Shown one piece after another: positions 7,936-16,400 of a DNA stretch of 64,000 nt. The DNA comes from Pseudovibrio sp947494035 (GTDB lineage Bacteria; Pseudomonadota; Alphaproteobacteria; Rhizobiales; Stappiaceae). How positions within the stretch are numbered: position 1 is the stretch's first letter; every line of letters begins with the position of its first letter. Under the pieces are notes generated by a model, which was given only the letters and a program-made list of their open reading frames with translations, did not search any database and had not been told where the DNA came from. Where the stretch lies: assembly GCA_947494035.1 (NCBI GenBank), contig CANLTN010000004.1, forward strand, positions 62,001 through 126,000. Reading direction: 5' to 3'. The position numbers and the translations under genes were made by a program.

Positions 7936-9177
7936 TTACTTTGCAGCGCGCTCAACAAGCTTCAGGCACACCTGCATCGCAAGTGCCATATCCTGCACGC
8001 TGATCCACTCAAGCGGACCATGAATTTCTTGCATGCCGGTGAAGATGTTCGGGCAGGAAACTCCCTTGCCGGTGAGCAAAGCACCATCGGTCCCGCCACG
8101 AATTGGCTTGGAGGAAACCGTCAGGCCAACATCTTCATAGGCAGCCTTCACCAGATCAACCGGCTTCATATCATTGCGTAGCCAGTGGTGCATATTGCGG
8201 TACTGCTCTCTCACCTCACAGATGATGGAAGCACGCGGCTCACTAGCCTGAACCGCCGCACACACCTGCTCCAGCAGATCTGCTTTTGCCTCAAGACCTT
8301 CCAGCTCAAAGTCGCGCAGAACAAAGTGCAGCTCTGCTTCAGCAGCCGTTCCCTGCATATCCGCGATGAAGATAAATCCGTCCCGACCATCGGTGGTCTC
8401 GGGTGTCATCGTCGTTTGCGGCAGCATGGTGATGATCTTGCCCGCAAGATGCAGCGCATTGACCAGCTTATCCTTTGCATACCCCGGATGAACTGAAACA
8501 CCGGTGATCTTCACAGTCGCACCATCAGCGCAGAAGTTCTCGTAGTTCAGCTCACCAGCTTTGCCGCCGTCCAGCGTGTAGGCGAAATCTGCCCCCAGAT
8601 CACCCGGTAGTCTATCATGAACCCCGCGGCCAATCTCTTCATCCGGCGTAAACGCAATGCGCAGTTTGCCGTGCGGGATCTGAGGGTTCGCCAGCAGATG
8701 ATGTGCAAGAGACATGATGATCGAAACACCAGCCTTGTCATCCGCACCCAGCAGCGTAGTCCCGCTAGCGGTGATGATGTCATCGCCAATCTTCTCCCCC
8801 AGATAACGGGAGTTTTCAGGAGACAGTGACAACTCGGCGGCATCGGGGAAGGAAATCACCGAACCATCATAGTCATGGTGAACACGCGGCTTCACACCTT
8901 CGGCATGGTACGCAGGCGCCGTATCCACATGCGCAAGCAAACCAATCACAGGCGCATTGGTTTCAACCGTTGCCGGAATGGTCGCAAGGACAACACCATA
9001 ATCGGTCAGCTGAACGTCACTGGCACCCATTTCCACCAATTCAGCTTGCAACACCTTTTGCAGGTTAAGCTGGATCTGAGTGCTTGGGGAATCCGGGCAC
9101 GTCTCATCACTCTGCGTATCAATCGCAGCATAACGAACGAGGCGCTCTTCCAGTTCTTTGTCAAATTCTGTTCTCAT
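7936..9177 (-). CDS. pepT: Peptidase T (tripeptide aminopeptidase)
   Basis: Cytoplasmic dizinc aminopeptidase of the M20B family that removes the N-terminal residue from tripeptides. The 413 residues match the usual length. Metal and catalytic motifs are visible in order: LLAHVDTAP (His and Asp), LLGADDKAG (bridging Asp), FTPDEEIGRGV (catalytic and ligand Glu), YTLDGG (Asp) and IHGPLEW (His). The ATG at 9177 is preceded by AAGGAGACC. It stands alone, convergent with the MerR gene. Confidence 0.96.
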   Translation of the reverse strand: MRTEFDKELEERLVRYAAIDTQSDETCPDSPSTQIQLNLQKVLQAELVEMGASDVQLTDYGVVLATIPATVETNAPVIGLLAHVDTAPAYHAEGVKPRVHHDYDGSVISFPDAAELSLSPENSRYLGEKIGDDIITASGTTLLGADDKAGVSIIMSLAHHLLANPQIPHGKLRIAFTPDEEIGRGVHDRLPGDLGADFAYTLDGGKAGELNYENFCADGATVKITGVSVHPGYAKDKLVNALHLAGKIITMLPQTTMTPETTDGRDGFIFIADMQGTAAEAELHFVLRDFELEGLEAKADLLEQVCAAVQASEPRASIICEVREQYRNMHHWLRNDMKPVDLVKAAYEDVGLTVSSKPIRGGTDGALLTGKGVSCPNIFTGMQEIHGPLEWISVQDMALAMQVCLKLVERAAK

Positions 9178-9267
9178 AAAGGGTCTCCTTGCAGCTACCT
9201 CCTATCTGTGTGATGTCCCACCAAGTTTCAAGCCAGAACACACTCAGGCAAACAATTGCGAACCGCT

Positions 9268-9888
9268 TTAACGCACCTCACTTGCAATTTTCCCTGCAAA
9301 ACCAAACAGAACGAAGCCAGACAACACTCGAAACCGCCGGTACCGCACCTGAGTGATAAACCGCGCCCGCAGCTGTGACGCCAAGGCTGAGTACACGCTT
9401 AAGGAGAGGACCGAAATCCCGCAAAAGGTTGCGACCAAAATACTGGCCTGCGGCAGCAGCGCTATCTTGGAGCTCATAACCTGCGGGAACAAAGCAACAA
9501 AAAATAGAATTGCTTTGGGATTGGTCACAGCTAACAAAAACGCCTCCCAAAACAGCGTCAGACCGGAAACGGAAACACGAACATCACCGGACAGATCAAT
9601 CTCCTCGCGTTTGAAAACAAACTTAAGCCCAAGCCAGATCAGATAGCCAACACCCAGCCACCGAAACACACTCCACAAGACCTCCGAGGTGAGAACGAAA
9701 CTCACGACCCCACCAGCACAAAACGCACCGGCAATCGCAAGCCCGAGCGTATTTCCCAAAATAGTCGGAAAAACCCGTCCCATGCCCAACTGCGCAGCCC
9801 TGCGCACAGTATTAAGAATAGCTGGCCCCGGCGTGACAATATTCGCCGCAGAAATCAGCACAAAAGAAAACCAAACCCAGAAATCCAT
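9268..9888 (-). CDS. LysE/RhtB-family amino acid exporter
   Basis: Inner-membrane exporter of about 206 residues from the ATG at 9888 (MDFWVWFSF). The frame is open 17 codons further upstream, but that part is not hydrophobic in the family manner. About six hydrophobic segments are seen. The LysE signature ANIVTPGPAILNTVRRAAQLG lies at about residues 11-31 (core TPGPAILNTVRRA), and the conserved VTNPKAILFF near residue 120. The family exports amino acids or related metabolites; the substrate cannot be deduced. Confidence 0.88.
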   Translation of the reverse strand: MDFWVWFSFVLISAANIVTPGPAILNTVRRAAQLGMGRVFPTILGNTLGLAIAGAFCAGGVVSFVLTSEVLWSVFRWLGVGYLIWLGLKFVFKREEIDLSGDVRVSVSGLTLFWEAFLLAVTNPKAILFFVALFPQVMSSKIALLPQASILVATFCGISVLSLSVYSALASQLRARFITQVRYRRFRVLSGFVLFGFAGKIASEVR

Positions 9889-9954
9889 ATTGTATCCCAG
9901 TGTATACATATAAATAAACTTGGGATACTTGATTAACAAAGGCCCGTCAACGCC

Positions 9955-10785
9955 CTAAGGCGATCCAACCGTTTCTTCTAAAAATGAGCTAGCTTGCGAT
10001 GACCTGAAAAGCCCGCCAAGGTTATCTCCGAAAGCCTGAAGTGTTGAGTAATGCTCTGCTCTATCAACAATATGCAGCTGCGCATCTATCGGTAGAGCTT
10101 CCTTCAGAGCCCACGCCATGTCTATGGGTGACCAGGTATCGGCAGATCCATGCCAGAGCTCCGTCGGACACCCAATACCAGACAAAACAGCAGACCAATC
10201 GCTGACATAAGCTTTCAGATATGCAGCGTAGATTTCTGGATGGCTGACAAGGCTGTTCGCAAGCCCTGCATGTAATACGCTCGCCACCTCTGGTCGCCCA
10301 ATGAGCTCTCTTTCCATCGCGCCGCACTTCGCAAAGAGCCCTTTCAGCAGAACAGTAGGTCTCATGCGGAAGAGCAGCCCTTGAAGCACAATCAGAACCT
10401 TCAGCAATCGCGGAGAAGATCTTGCAACCTTGAATACAGGCGCCCCAGCAGTCTTTGGAAGAAAGTTACCAAGGCTTAGAGGAGCAGCGGACGAAACAAG
10501 ACTGAGCTTCGCAACTCTTTCTGAACGCGCACCGGCAATATGCGCCGCAGCCAATGTCCCAATTGAAAATCCGATTACGTGGACCTCCGCCTCTTCAAAA
10601 CCAGCAGTCAGTTCGTCAAATTGCCTGATACAAGCTTCTCTGGGATCTTCCTTTACAGCAAGGAGGTTAGGTGTAATCAGCTTTGTCCCGACAGGCAGCG
10701 CATCTTTTATAAACGCGCTATCACGTTCACCTCCCGGAACTCCGTGGCAAAAGTATATGAGCCTAAAAGGCTTCTGATTTGACAT
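9955..10785 (-). CDS. Alpha/beta hydrolase
   Basis: 276-residue cytoplasmic protein of the alpha/beta-hydrolase fold. The nucleophile elbow is GFSIG (about 97-101). An acid residue is in the LWHGSADTWSPIDMAW segment, and the catalytic His probably lies in the DRAEHYSTLQAFG segment near the C-terminus. The first strand and oxyanion region read LIYFCHGVPGGERDS. The substrate is unknown. It is transcribed from just downstream of rnpB on the same strand and precedes the LysE gene by 66 bp. Confidence 0.85.
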   Translation of the reverse strand: MSNQKPFRLIYFCHGVPGGERDSAFIKDALPVGTKLITPNLLAVKEDPREACIRQFDELTAGFEEAEVHVIGFSIGTLAAAHIAGARSERVAKLSLVSSAAPLSLGNFLPKTAGAPVFKVARSSPRLLKVLIVLQGLLFRMRPTVLLKGLFAKCGAMERELIGRPEVASVLHAGLANSLVSHPEIYAAYLKAYVSDWSAVLSGIGCPTELWHGSADTWSPIDMAWALKEALPIDAQLHIVDRAEHYSTLQAFGDNLGGLFRSSQASSFLEETVGSP

Positions 10786-10887
10786 GCTGATTTTCTCAAT
10801 GAACTAATAAAACTTAGGTTTCAGCCAGCTTGCTCATCTGCAAGCAGCCCAATGAATAGAGACAATCTATTTCTATGCGAAAGAAAA

Positions 10888-11284
10888 TACCAGTCGGCCT
10901 GTAAGCCGGGTTTTGTAAGGCACAGGGTTTTACGCCTGTACGTGACGGCAATTCATCTGGGATGCCCATTACTGGACACCTCTAGCGACCAACCCGGGCG
11001 GTCAGGTCTGAAGACAGGACTGGAAGTAAACTTCCGCGCCGCCCCTATTCGGTCTTGCTCCCGGTGGGGTTTACCATGCCGTTTTTGTTGCCAAAAACGC
11101 GGTGGGCTCTTACTCCACCCTTTCACCCTTACCAATGCATGCATTGGCGGTTTGCTTTCTGTGGCACTTTCCCTAAGGTCACCCTCGCCGGACGTTATCC
11201 GGCACCGTGTCTCCATGGAGCCCGGACTTTCCTCCACTGCGGCCTTTCGGCACTTGCAGCAGCAACCGTCCGGCCGACTGGTGC
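10888..11284 (-). ncRNA. rnpB: RNase P RNA
   Basis: The minus strand carries the conserved RNase P RNA core: GGAGGAAAGTCCGGGCTCC near the 5' end, then a P-loop region with GGTAAGGGTGAAAGGGTG and AGTAAGAGCCCACCG, and the 3' conserved part ending CCCGGCTTACAGGCCGACTG. The ends pair: CAGTCGGCC at 11280-11272 with GGCCGACTG at 10899-10891, giving helix P1. The length of about 395 nt fits a type A RNase P RNA. A T-rich stretch follows P1. The catalytic RNA matures the 5' ends of tRNAs. Reading frames on either strand here are not genes. Confidence 0.96.
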
Positions 11285-11325
11285 ACCTGAACTACGGAGC
11301 CAAAGGATAAAGGTCAAGCAAAGAT

Positions 11326-12741
11326 TTAAGCTTGCGCACCATCTCCAGCTATTTCCAACGCCTGCTCAAGCGCTTGAACAAACCCGTTCCTCAGTTTCTC
11401 ATCGGCCTCGGCAAACCCGACAACAAGGCCCCTCTTCGGGCTACGCAGGTAAAACACCGAGAGTGGATTAACCCCAAAACCACGCTGGTTCAGGTGATCG
11501 GCAACCGCAACATCATTGCATGTCTCCGGCAAATAAAGGCAGGTTTGCAAGCCTCCCGTCGGCATGGACACCCCCACCTGATTGCCAAAACGCTCCCCGA
11601 TCAGTTGGCACAACGCAGCACCATTTTCGTGGTATGCACTGCGGATCTTGTTCAGATGCGCCCGAAAGTGCCCACTCTCGATAAAGCCCGCAAAAGCCAA
11701 CTGCACATGCACATTCGCCAAAGCACCGGATGCCCGTTGCGCCTGCTGCAACCCGTCTACATGTTCTTTTGGGACAACCGCATAAGCAAGTCGGATGCCC
11801 GGCATAAGCGACTTTGCAGAGGTGCCAATATAAATCACCGAGTGATGCTCACTCAGCCCCTGAAGCGCTGCAATCGGTCGGCCCTCAAACAAGAACTCGC
11901 TGTCATAATCATCCTCAAGGATCATCGCCCCCCTCAAATGAGCTTGTTTGAGCAGCATCAAGCGCTCACCCATCTCCATGCGCGTCCCCGTCGGGTATTG
12001 GTGCGAGGGTGTCACATAAATCAAGGAGGCCTGCTCAACCTCATCAATCTCCGTGAGCGGTTTCACCCGCAACCCCGCAGAAACAAAGGCAGTTCGCGCA
12101 CCTAGATACCCCGGCTCCTCAAGTAGGGCCACATCCCCTTCCTCAGAGAAACACTGCGTCATGAGCGAGAGTGCCGATTGCGTAGTCGGAAACGCCAGAA
12201 CCTGCTCCGGAGAACAAGCAACCCCACGTTCCTGTGCCAGATATTGCGCCAAAACGCGCTGTAACTCAGGTAAACCGGAGGTATGTTCATAGCTAAGCGC
12301 ACCACCATTCAGCAGCCGCGCAGCACGGCGCAAACTGCGCGCCCACTGCTCCTTCGGGAACAACGCACGGGATGGCTCTCCCGGTTGCATGGAAACCCCG
12401 CGCCCAGAGGGGCTGCTATACCGATGATTAACAGCAAAGCGTTTGCCCCGTGAGGACAGCGGCGGTGCCGCCGCCCGCTCAGCCCCCTCATTGGTAGCCC
12501 TCTCCACCTCCGGCAGGCCAACCACTTCAGGCCGCGCACCAGAGCGAACGTCCACCAAACCTTCTGAGCGCAGCAAATCATAGGCCGTGTTGACCGTGTT
12601 GCGGGAGACCGAAAGACTAACGGCCAGCTGCCGCGAACTGGGCAACCGCTCTCCCTCCGGAATACGTCGCTTCAAAATCGCATCCCGATACTGCTGATAA
12701 ATCTGGCTCGACAGCGGTGTGCTGATCTCCCGATCAATCAT
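11326..12741 (-). CDS. MocR-family regulator (GntR helix-turn-helix plus aminotransferase-like domain)
   Basis: 471 residues from the ATG at 12741. An N-terminal winged helix of the GntR type fills about 1-75 (LPSSRQLAVSLSVSRNTVNTAY, core SRQLAVSLSVSRNTV). A class I aminotransferase fold fills the rest, with the PLP-binding segment IYIGTSAKSLMPGIRLAY; the Lys in SAKSL is the expected Schiff-base residue. The EDDYDSEF motif is typical of MocR/PdxR proteins. The frame is open to 12795, but direct repeats that look like its operator lie at 12775-12805, which favours 12741. It is divergent from an FMN split-barrel gene of the pyridoxamine-phosphate oxidase superfamily, its likely target. Confidence 0.9.
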   Translation of the reverse strand: MIDREISTPLSSQIYQQYRDAILKRRIPEGERLPSSRQLAVSLSVSRNTVNTAYDLLRSEGLVDVRSGARPEVVGLPEVERATNEGAERAAAPPLSSRGKRFAVNHRYSSPSGRGVSMQPGEPSRALFPKEQWARSLRRAARLLNGGALSYEHTSGLPELQRVLAQYLAQERGVACSPEQVLAFPTTQSALSLMTQCFSEEGDVALLEEPGYLGARTAFVSAGLRVKPLTEIDEVEQASLIYVTPSHQYPTGTRMEMGERLMLLKQAHLRGAMILEDDYDSEFLFEGRPIAALQGLSEHHSVIYIGTSAKSLMPGIRLAYAVVPKEHVDGLQQAQRASGALANVHVQLAFAGFIESGHFRAHLNKIRSAYHENGAALCQLIGERFGNQVGVSMPTGGLQTCLYLPETCNDVAVADHLNQRGFGVNPLSVFYLRSPKRGLVVGFAEADEKLRNGFVQALEQALEIAGDGAQA

Positions 12742-12774
12742 CACAACATACTCAAACAACTGGCACCCCAATAT

Positions 12775-12805
12775 TAGAACAAGTGGATCTATCAATAGAA
12801 CCAGT
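12775..12805 (+). promoter_or_regulatory. Direct repeats, probable MocR operator
   Basis: TAGAACAAGT (12775-12784) and TAGAACCAGT (12796-12805) are nearly identical and spaced 21 bp start to start, two helical turns. MocR-type regulators such as GabR and PdxR bind direct repeats in divergent promoters. The repeats lie between the MocR gene and its divergent neighbour. The assignment is inference. Confidence 0.5.
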
Positions 12806-12980
12806 TTTGCAGAAAATACAGATCAACACAACGCTTCTTCGCCACTAAGAAGAGAAGAGGCTCAATTGCAACAAAGAAACCCGGCAGGCGATTGGAGTAT
12901 AAACTCCAACCACTTACCGGGCCAACTGGTCTCTTATTGCCGATAATGCTCAAAACCGGGGACCAGAAACGGTTAAGACG

Positions 12981-13679
12981 ATGACAGCAGAAATGATAGT
13001 TGAAGCCACGCCAGACACAAGGACCAGTGGCACCAATCCACCTAAATATGCACGCGTCAGAAATGGTCTACGTGCTGACTATGATTGGGAAACGATTCTC
13101 CCGATTCTGGAAAGCTCCCTTGTTGTCCATGTTGGGTTCATGGACGACGACCGTCCGATCGTCATTCCTATGGCTTTTGCCGTTGTAGACCGCACCATCT
13201 ACATTCACGGTGCCAAAGCCGCTCGCATCGTGAAGAAAATGAGCAAGGACTCCCAAGTCTGTCTCACCTTTACACATATTGACGGCATCGTTGCAGCAAG
13301 ATCCGCATTCCACCACTCCGTCAACTACAGAACCGCAATCATTCACGGGACCGCCCGTCTCGTCACTCAGCATCAGGAAGCATGGGATGCCTTAAAGGCA
13401 ATCACTGAACACCTTCTGCCTGGTCGGTGGGATGAAGTTCGCCCGATGACCGAGAAAGAGCAGAAATCAACGGGCGTCATTGCTATCGAGATCGACCATG
13501 CGGCTGCAAAAATCCGTCAGGGTGCACCAGTGGATGATGAGGAGGATTACGCCCTTCCGCATTGGGCTGGCGTTATTCCGGTAACCACCTCACTCGGGCA
13601 GCCAATTGATGATGGAAAGATCGTGAAGGGCGTAGAGGTACCTGCCTCACCAGCAAACGCCATTCGAAAGTTCGCATAA
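12981..13679 (+). CDS. Pyridoxamine 5'-phosphate oxidase superfamily protein (FMN-binding split barrel)
   Basis: 232-residue protein with the split-barrel pattern of flavin-binding proteins: VVHVGFMDDDRPIVIPMAF, core VGFMDDDRPIVIPMAF (about 48-66), then YIHGAKAARIVKKM and the CLTFTHIDGIVAARSAFHHS segment, core THIDGIVAARSAFHHSVNY. This arrangement is that of the NimA-like/PNPOx-like group, often small-molecule reductases of unknown substrate. It is divergent from the MocR regulator, so it may be part of vitamin B6-linked metabolism. The ATG at 12981 is taken; an in-frame ATG four codons later is also possible. True pyridoxine oxidase activity is not shown. Confidence 0.85.
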   Translation: MTAEMIVEATPDTRTSGTNPPKYARVRNGLRADYDWETILPILESSLVVHVGFMDDDRPIVIPMAFAVVDRTIYIHGAKAARIVKKMSKDSQVCLTFTHIDGIVAARSAFHHSVNYRTAIIHGTARLVTQHQEAWDALKAITEHLLPGRWDEVRPMTEKEQKSTGVIAIEIDHAAAKIRQGAPVDDEEDYALPHWAGVIPVTTSLGQPIDDGKIVKGVEVPASPANAIRKFA

Positions 13680-13713
13680 TTTTCGGGGGTTTTAGCTAAA
13701 ATTTTAACAAAAA

Positions 13714-13743
13714 GGGTGGTTGATTTTGCCCGATCAACCACCC
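13714..13743 (-). terminator. Rho-independent terminator of the lytic transglycosylase gene
   Basis: Perfect 11-bp stem, GGGTGGTTGAT (13714-13724) and ATCAACCACCC (13733-13743), with an 8-base loop. On the minus strand it is followed by TTTTTGTTAAAATTTT. It lies 106 bp beyond the lytic transglycosylase gene. Confidence 0.8.
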
Positions 13744-13849
13744 TGCTTAGGTCCTTGCAGACAGACTGACCAGAGGTCAGACATTCATAAAACTCTAAGA
13801 AACTTTAAATAGGAACTTATCAGCCCCTATTTAAATATGCAAGCTGCAT

Positions 13850-14347
13850 TTAGCTATCACCCATAATATTTTTAACGCGCTCACAGTAACTTGCACTTCT
13901 TTTGTTCATACGCTTGGCATTGTGGCCAGCGTTGTATCGCAAAATGGTACCGCACAGATCTCCACCAGCGCGCTCGTAGGCACCAGCCAGATATCGCATG
14001 CCGAATTCAATATTATTTTCCGGGTTGTAGAGGGCTTTAGTTGAACCTTTGTAGCCCATTCCGCGAGCGGTGGCTGGCTTGATCTGCATCAGCCCGACTT
14101 CACCTGAACGACCACGAGCACTTGCATTGAAATTACTTTCGATCTCAACAACCGCTTTTGCAATAGCGTGCGGCACACCGTGCTTCTTCGCTTTCTGTTC
14201 AATCATCTTAACGTAGTTGCTCTTAGTGGTAGCTGCCTCAGCTTCATTCGAGAAAACGCTGGTATTAACAACACCACCAAGCATAACGCTTGCAGCAAGG
14301 GCGGGAATTACTACGATATTTTTTATTTTTGTAAGGTTCATCTTCAT
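13850..14347 (-). CDS. Exported lytic transglycosylase (SLT domain)
   Basis: 165-residue protein with an export signal (hydrophobic segment about 11-27, cleavage near EAEAAT), then a single SLT domain. Motifs are the catalytic Glu in VVEIESNFN, GEVGLMQIKPATARGMGY (core GLMQIKPATARGMG), the NNIEFGMRYL segment and the YNAGHNAKR motif. It would cleave the MurNAc-GlcNAc bond of peptidoglycan in the periplasm with formation of 1,6-anhydro ends. It is a minimal enzyme with no binding domain. It stands alone with its own terminator. Confidence 0.92.
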   Translation of the reverse strand: MKMNLTKIKNIVVIPALAASVMLGGVVNTSVFSNEAEAATTKSNYVKMIEQKAKKHGVPHAIAKAVVEIESNFNASARGRSGEVGLMQIKPATARGMGYKGSTKALYNPENNIEFGMRYLAGAYERAGGDLCGTILRYNAGHNAKRMNKRSASYCERVKNIMGDS

Positions 14348-14480
14348 TTCCTGGCAATCATGTTTTGAGCAAGGATGTTATCGGCGGAAGATGAGACGAA
14401 AATCAGACAGTTTTAATCACGAAAAGTTACATTTTTAATGTTTAAAATATGGCGCAAACCTTAGTTTGTGACATAAAAAT

Positions 14481-14503
14481 GGCCGATGCTGGACACATCG
14501 GCC
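14481..14503 (-). terminator. Terminator of the amidase operon
   Basis: GGCCGATG (14481-14488) and CATCGGCC (14496-14503) form a perfect 8-bp stem. On the minus strand it is followed by ATTTTTATG. It lies 107 bp beyond the amidase stop. Confidence 0.75.
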
Positions 14504-14610
14504 TTACCTTGGGAAAATTTTCAGCAGAACCTAGACCTTCCCCTACGTAATTAATCCACAGTTCAGCTACGTACTAAACCCTATTTCGCTGCTTTTTTCT
14601 ATGATATCCA

Positions 14611-15375
14611 TCACGAACTGATCGATTTTAGCTGCTTCAGCAACCCATGCAGCGTCGCAATAGTCTGCGCATCGGCAATTCCATCTACTTTTGCAGGCCG
14701 GAAATGGCGCTGGAACGCCTCAACAGCGTGTCTGGTCTTCTCATCGAACACACCGCTGACCAAAACATCGTACCCATAAAGCCCCAGCAGAGACTGCAAG
14801 GCTTCAATCGGCTGCCCCTCATCGCCTTCCTGAAAGAAGCTGGACGCATCGATGTCCACTGGCTCTATATAATGCCCCACACCGGCAGCAGCCAACCGCG
14901 CCCATGGGAAGTGACGCCCCGGATCCTTCTTACGCGACGGCGCAATGTCCGAATGCCCAAGCACCAACTCCGGCGCTATGTTGTGACGCTCACAAATGTC
15001 CTTGGCCAACGCGATCACCGCTTCGATCTGCGCATCAGGATACTCTTCTGTCCCCTCGTCCAGATCACCCGCATTGGCAATCTCGATCCCGATACTGCGG
15101 GAGTTGAGATCCTCCAGCCCTTTCCATCGAGAAGCACCGGCATGCCAGGCACGCCGACTTTCCGGCACCATCTGCGTAACCATGCCCTGCTCATCAACCA
15201 GATAGTGACAGGAGACTACAGAACGCGGATCACACAACCACGAGATCGCCTTCTCGGCACTTTCCATCGCCGTGTAATGCAGGATCAGCATCTCAACAGC
15301 CGGAACGCGGCGTTCATTATGATTTGGAGATGGACGAAGACGCGCAGGCATTGCGCATTCAGTTTTAACGCTCAT
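14611..15375 (-). CDS. N-acetylmuramoyl-L-alanine amidase (Amidase_2 with peptidoglycan-binding domain)
   Basis: 254-residue zinc amidase of the AmpD/AmiD type that cuts the MurNAc-L-Ala bond. The Amidase_2 domain covers about 15-165: the first zinc His is in LILHYTAM, WHAG follows, and the second His and Asp lie in LGHSDIAPSRKKDPGRHFPW (GHSDIAPSRKKDPG). The C-terminus (about 185-250) is a PG_binding_1 domain with ALQSLLGLYGYDV and AVEAFQRHFRP. No clear signal peptide is visible, so it may act in the cytoplasm on recycled anhydro-muropeptides, though the wall-binding domain argues for an outer location. Its start overlaps the stop of the DnaJ-like gene by four bases. Confidence 0.92.
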   Translation of the reverse strand: MSVKTECAMPARLRPSPNHNERRVPAVEMLILHYTAMESAEKAISWLCDPRSVVSCHYLVDEQGMVTQMVPESRRAWHAGASRWKGLEDLNSRSIGIEIANAGDLDEGTEEYPDAQIEAVIALAKDICERHNIAPELVLGHSDIAPSRKKDPGRHFPWARLAAAGVGHYIEPVDIDASSFFQEGDEGQPIEALQSLLGLYGYDVLVSGVFDEKTRHAVEAFQRHFRPAKVDGIADAQTIATLHGLLKQLKSISS

Positions 15376-16070
15376 ATTCCTCGTTCCGCGCAGATCTGCT
15401 CATACGCTTTATTCAATGCGACCAGTTTATCACTGGCAATCTTGACGAACTCCTCGGGAACCCCGCGGCCAATCAGACGGTCAGGGTGAGTTTCCCGAAC
15501 TTGCTGGCGATATGAGGAGCGGACTTCACTATCGCTTGCACCCATATCAATACCAAGAACCAGATACGGATCTCCACCGCCTCTTATATGTCGGGCCTTG
15601 ATCTGGGAAAAACAAACCGGATCGATGCCAAAGATCTCGGCAATCCGGCTCAGAAAGGCGATCTCTCTTTCATGGATCACCCCGTCAGCCTTGGCGATGT
15701 AAAAGAGCCCGTCCAGCACATCCGTGCGCGCGCTCTCGTCCTCGGCAAACCAGACGGACAGTTTGGAAGCATAGGTTTCAAAGCCCGCGACGTCCTGCTG
15801 TGCTAGCTGAAAGAGCCGCGCTACGTTGCGCTCTTCGCCCTCCGGCACCTCAAACAGATCATAGAACGCGATCACTTCGTCAGCAGTCACAACACCATCG
15901 GCTTTGGCCATCTTTGCCGACAACGCAATCATGGCTACCGTGAAGGCAACATTCCGGCGCGCTTCACCAACCGATTGAACAAGTTGTTGCAGCCGGTCAA
16001 CCAGCTGGGCACCACCACTCTGTAGTGCGCCTACAATATTGCCAAAGCTGCTCCAAAAATTCATCGGCAT
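15372..16070 (-). CDS. TerB/DnaJ-domain protein (DjlA-like)
   Basis: 232 residues. The middle part (about 40-150) is a TerB-like helical domain with repeated acidic motifs KMAKADGVVTADE and YIAKADGVIHERE. The C-terminal J domain (about 165-232) has the DnaK-stimulating HPD motif in VRETHPDRLIGRG. The layout is that of DjlA without its membrane anchor; the N-terminus is only mildly hydrophobic. It probably acts as a specialised co-chaperone. It shares ATGA with the amidase start, so the two are co-translated. Confidence 0.88.
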   Translation of the reverse strand: MPMNFWSSFGNIVGALQSGGAQLVDRLQQLVQSVGEARRNVAFTVAMIALSAKMAKADGVVTADEVIAFYDLFEVPEGEERNVARLFQLAQQDVAGFETYASKLSVWFAEDESARTDVLDGLFYIAKADGVIHEREIAFLSRIAEIFGIDPVCFSQIKARHIRGGGDPYLVLGIDMGASDSEVRSSYRQQVRETHPDRLIGRGVPEEFVKIASDKLVALNKAYEQICAERGI

Positions 16071-16400
16071 CCCGCTCTCTTTTCAACCTACATGACAATT
16101 TCTCTGAACAGACAGCAAGCAAATTAGTCACTACAAATCAGGTTTATACCTAACAAATTATTTATCAATCCGAATTGGTTGTTTCCCTTGGGTTTTATTC
16201 GCCTTGGCTTAGGGGCACGTGCTCTTCCAACCCCGCAGGCTCAAGCACATTCCTGAATTATATACCCCTGAAACATATGGGTAATGAATTACAAATATAT
16301 TCGTTATCTATTGAATACTTATATTTGAAACAGCACCAACTCATTTTCAGTTGCCTGCTGCCAGCGCAGCATTTTTTGCGCTTCGGGATGGGGAATTCTA
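16071..16400. other. Intergenic region, divergent promoters
   Basis: 330 bp between the divergent TerB/DnaJ gene and the GGDEF-EAL gene, AT-rich in the middle. No tRNA, riboswitch or conserved small gene was recognised. Confidence 0.5.

Noticed and set aside
10852..11310. Open frames on both strands over about 450 bp
   Set aside because: The region is the RNase P RNA gene, whose conserved core and P1 helix are visible; the frames are chance.
16160..16270. A tRNA-like or riboswitch-like stretch before the GGDEF-EAL gene
   Set aside because: The GC-rich segment with CCCCGCAGGCTC does not fold into a cloverleaf, and the conserved parts of the GEMM c-di-GMP riboswitch are absent.
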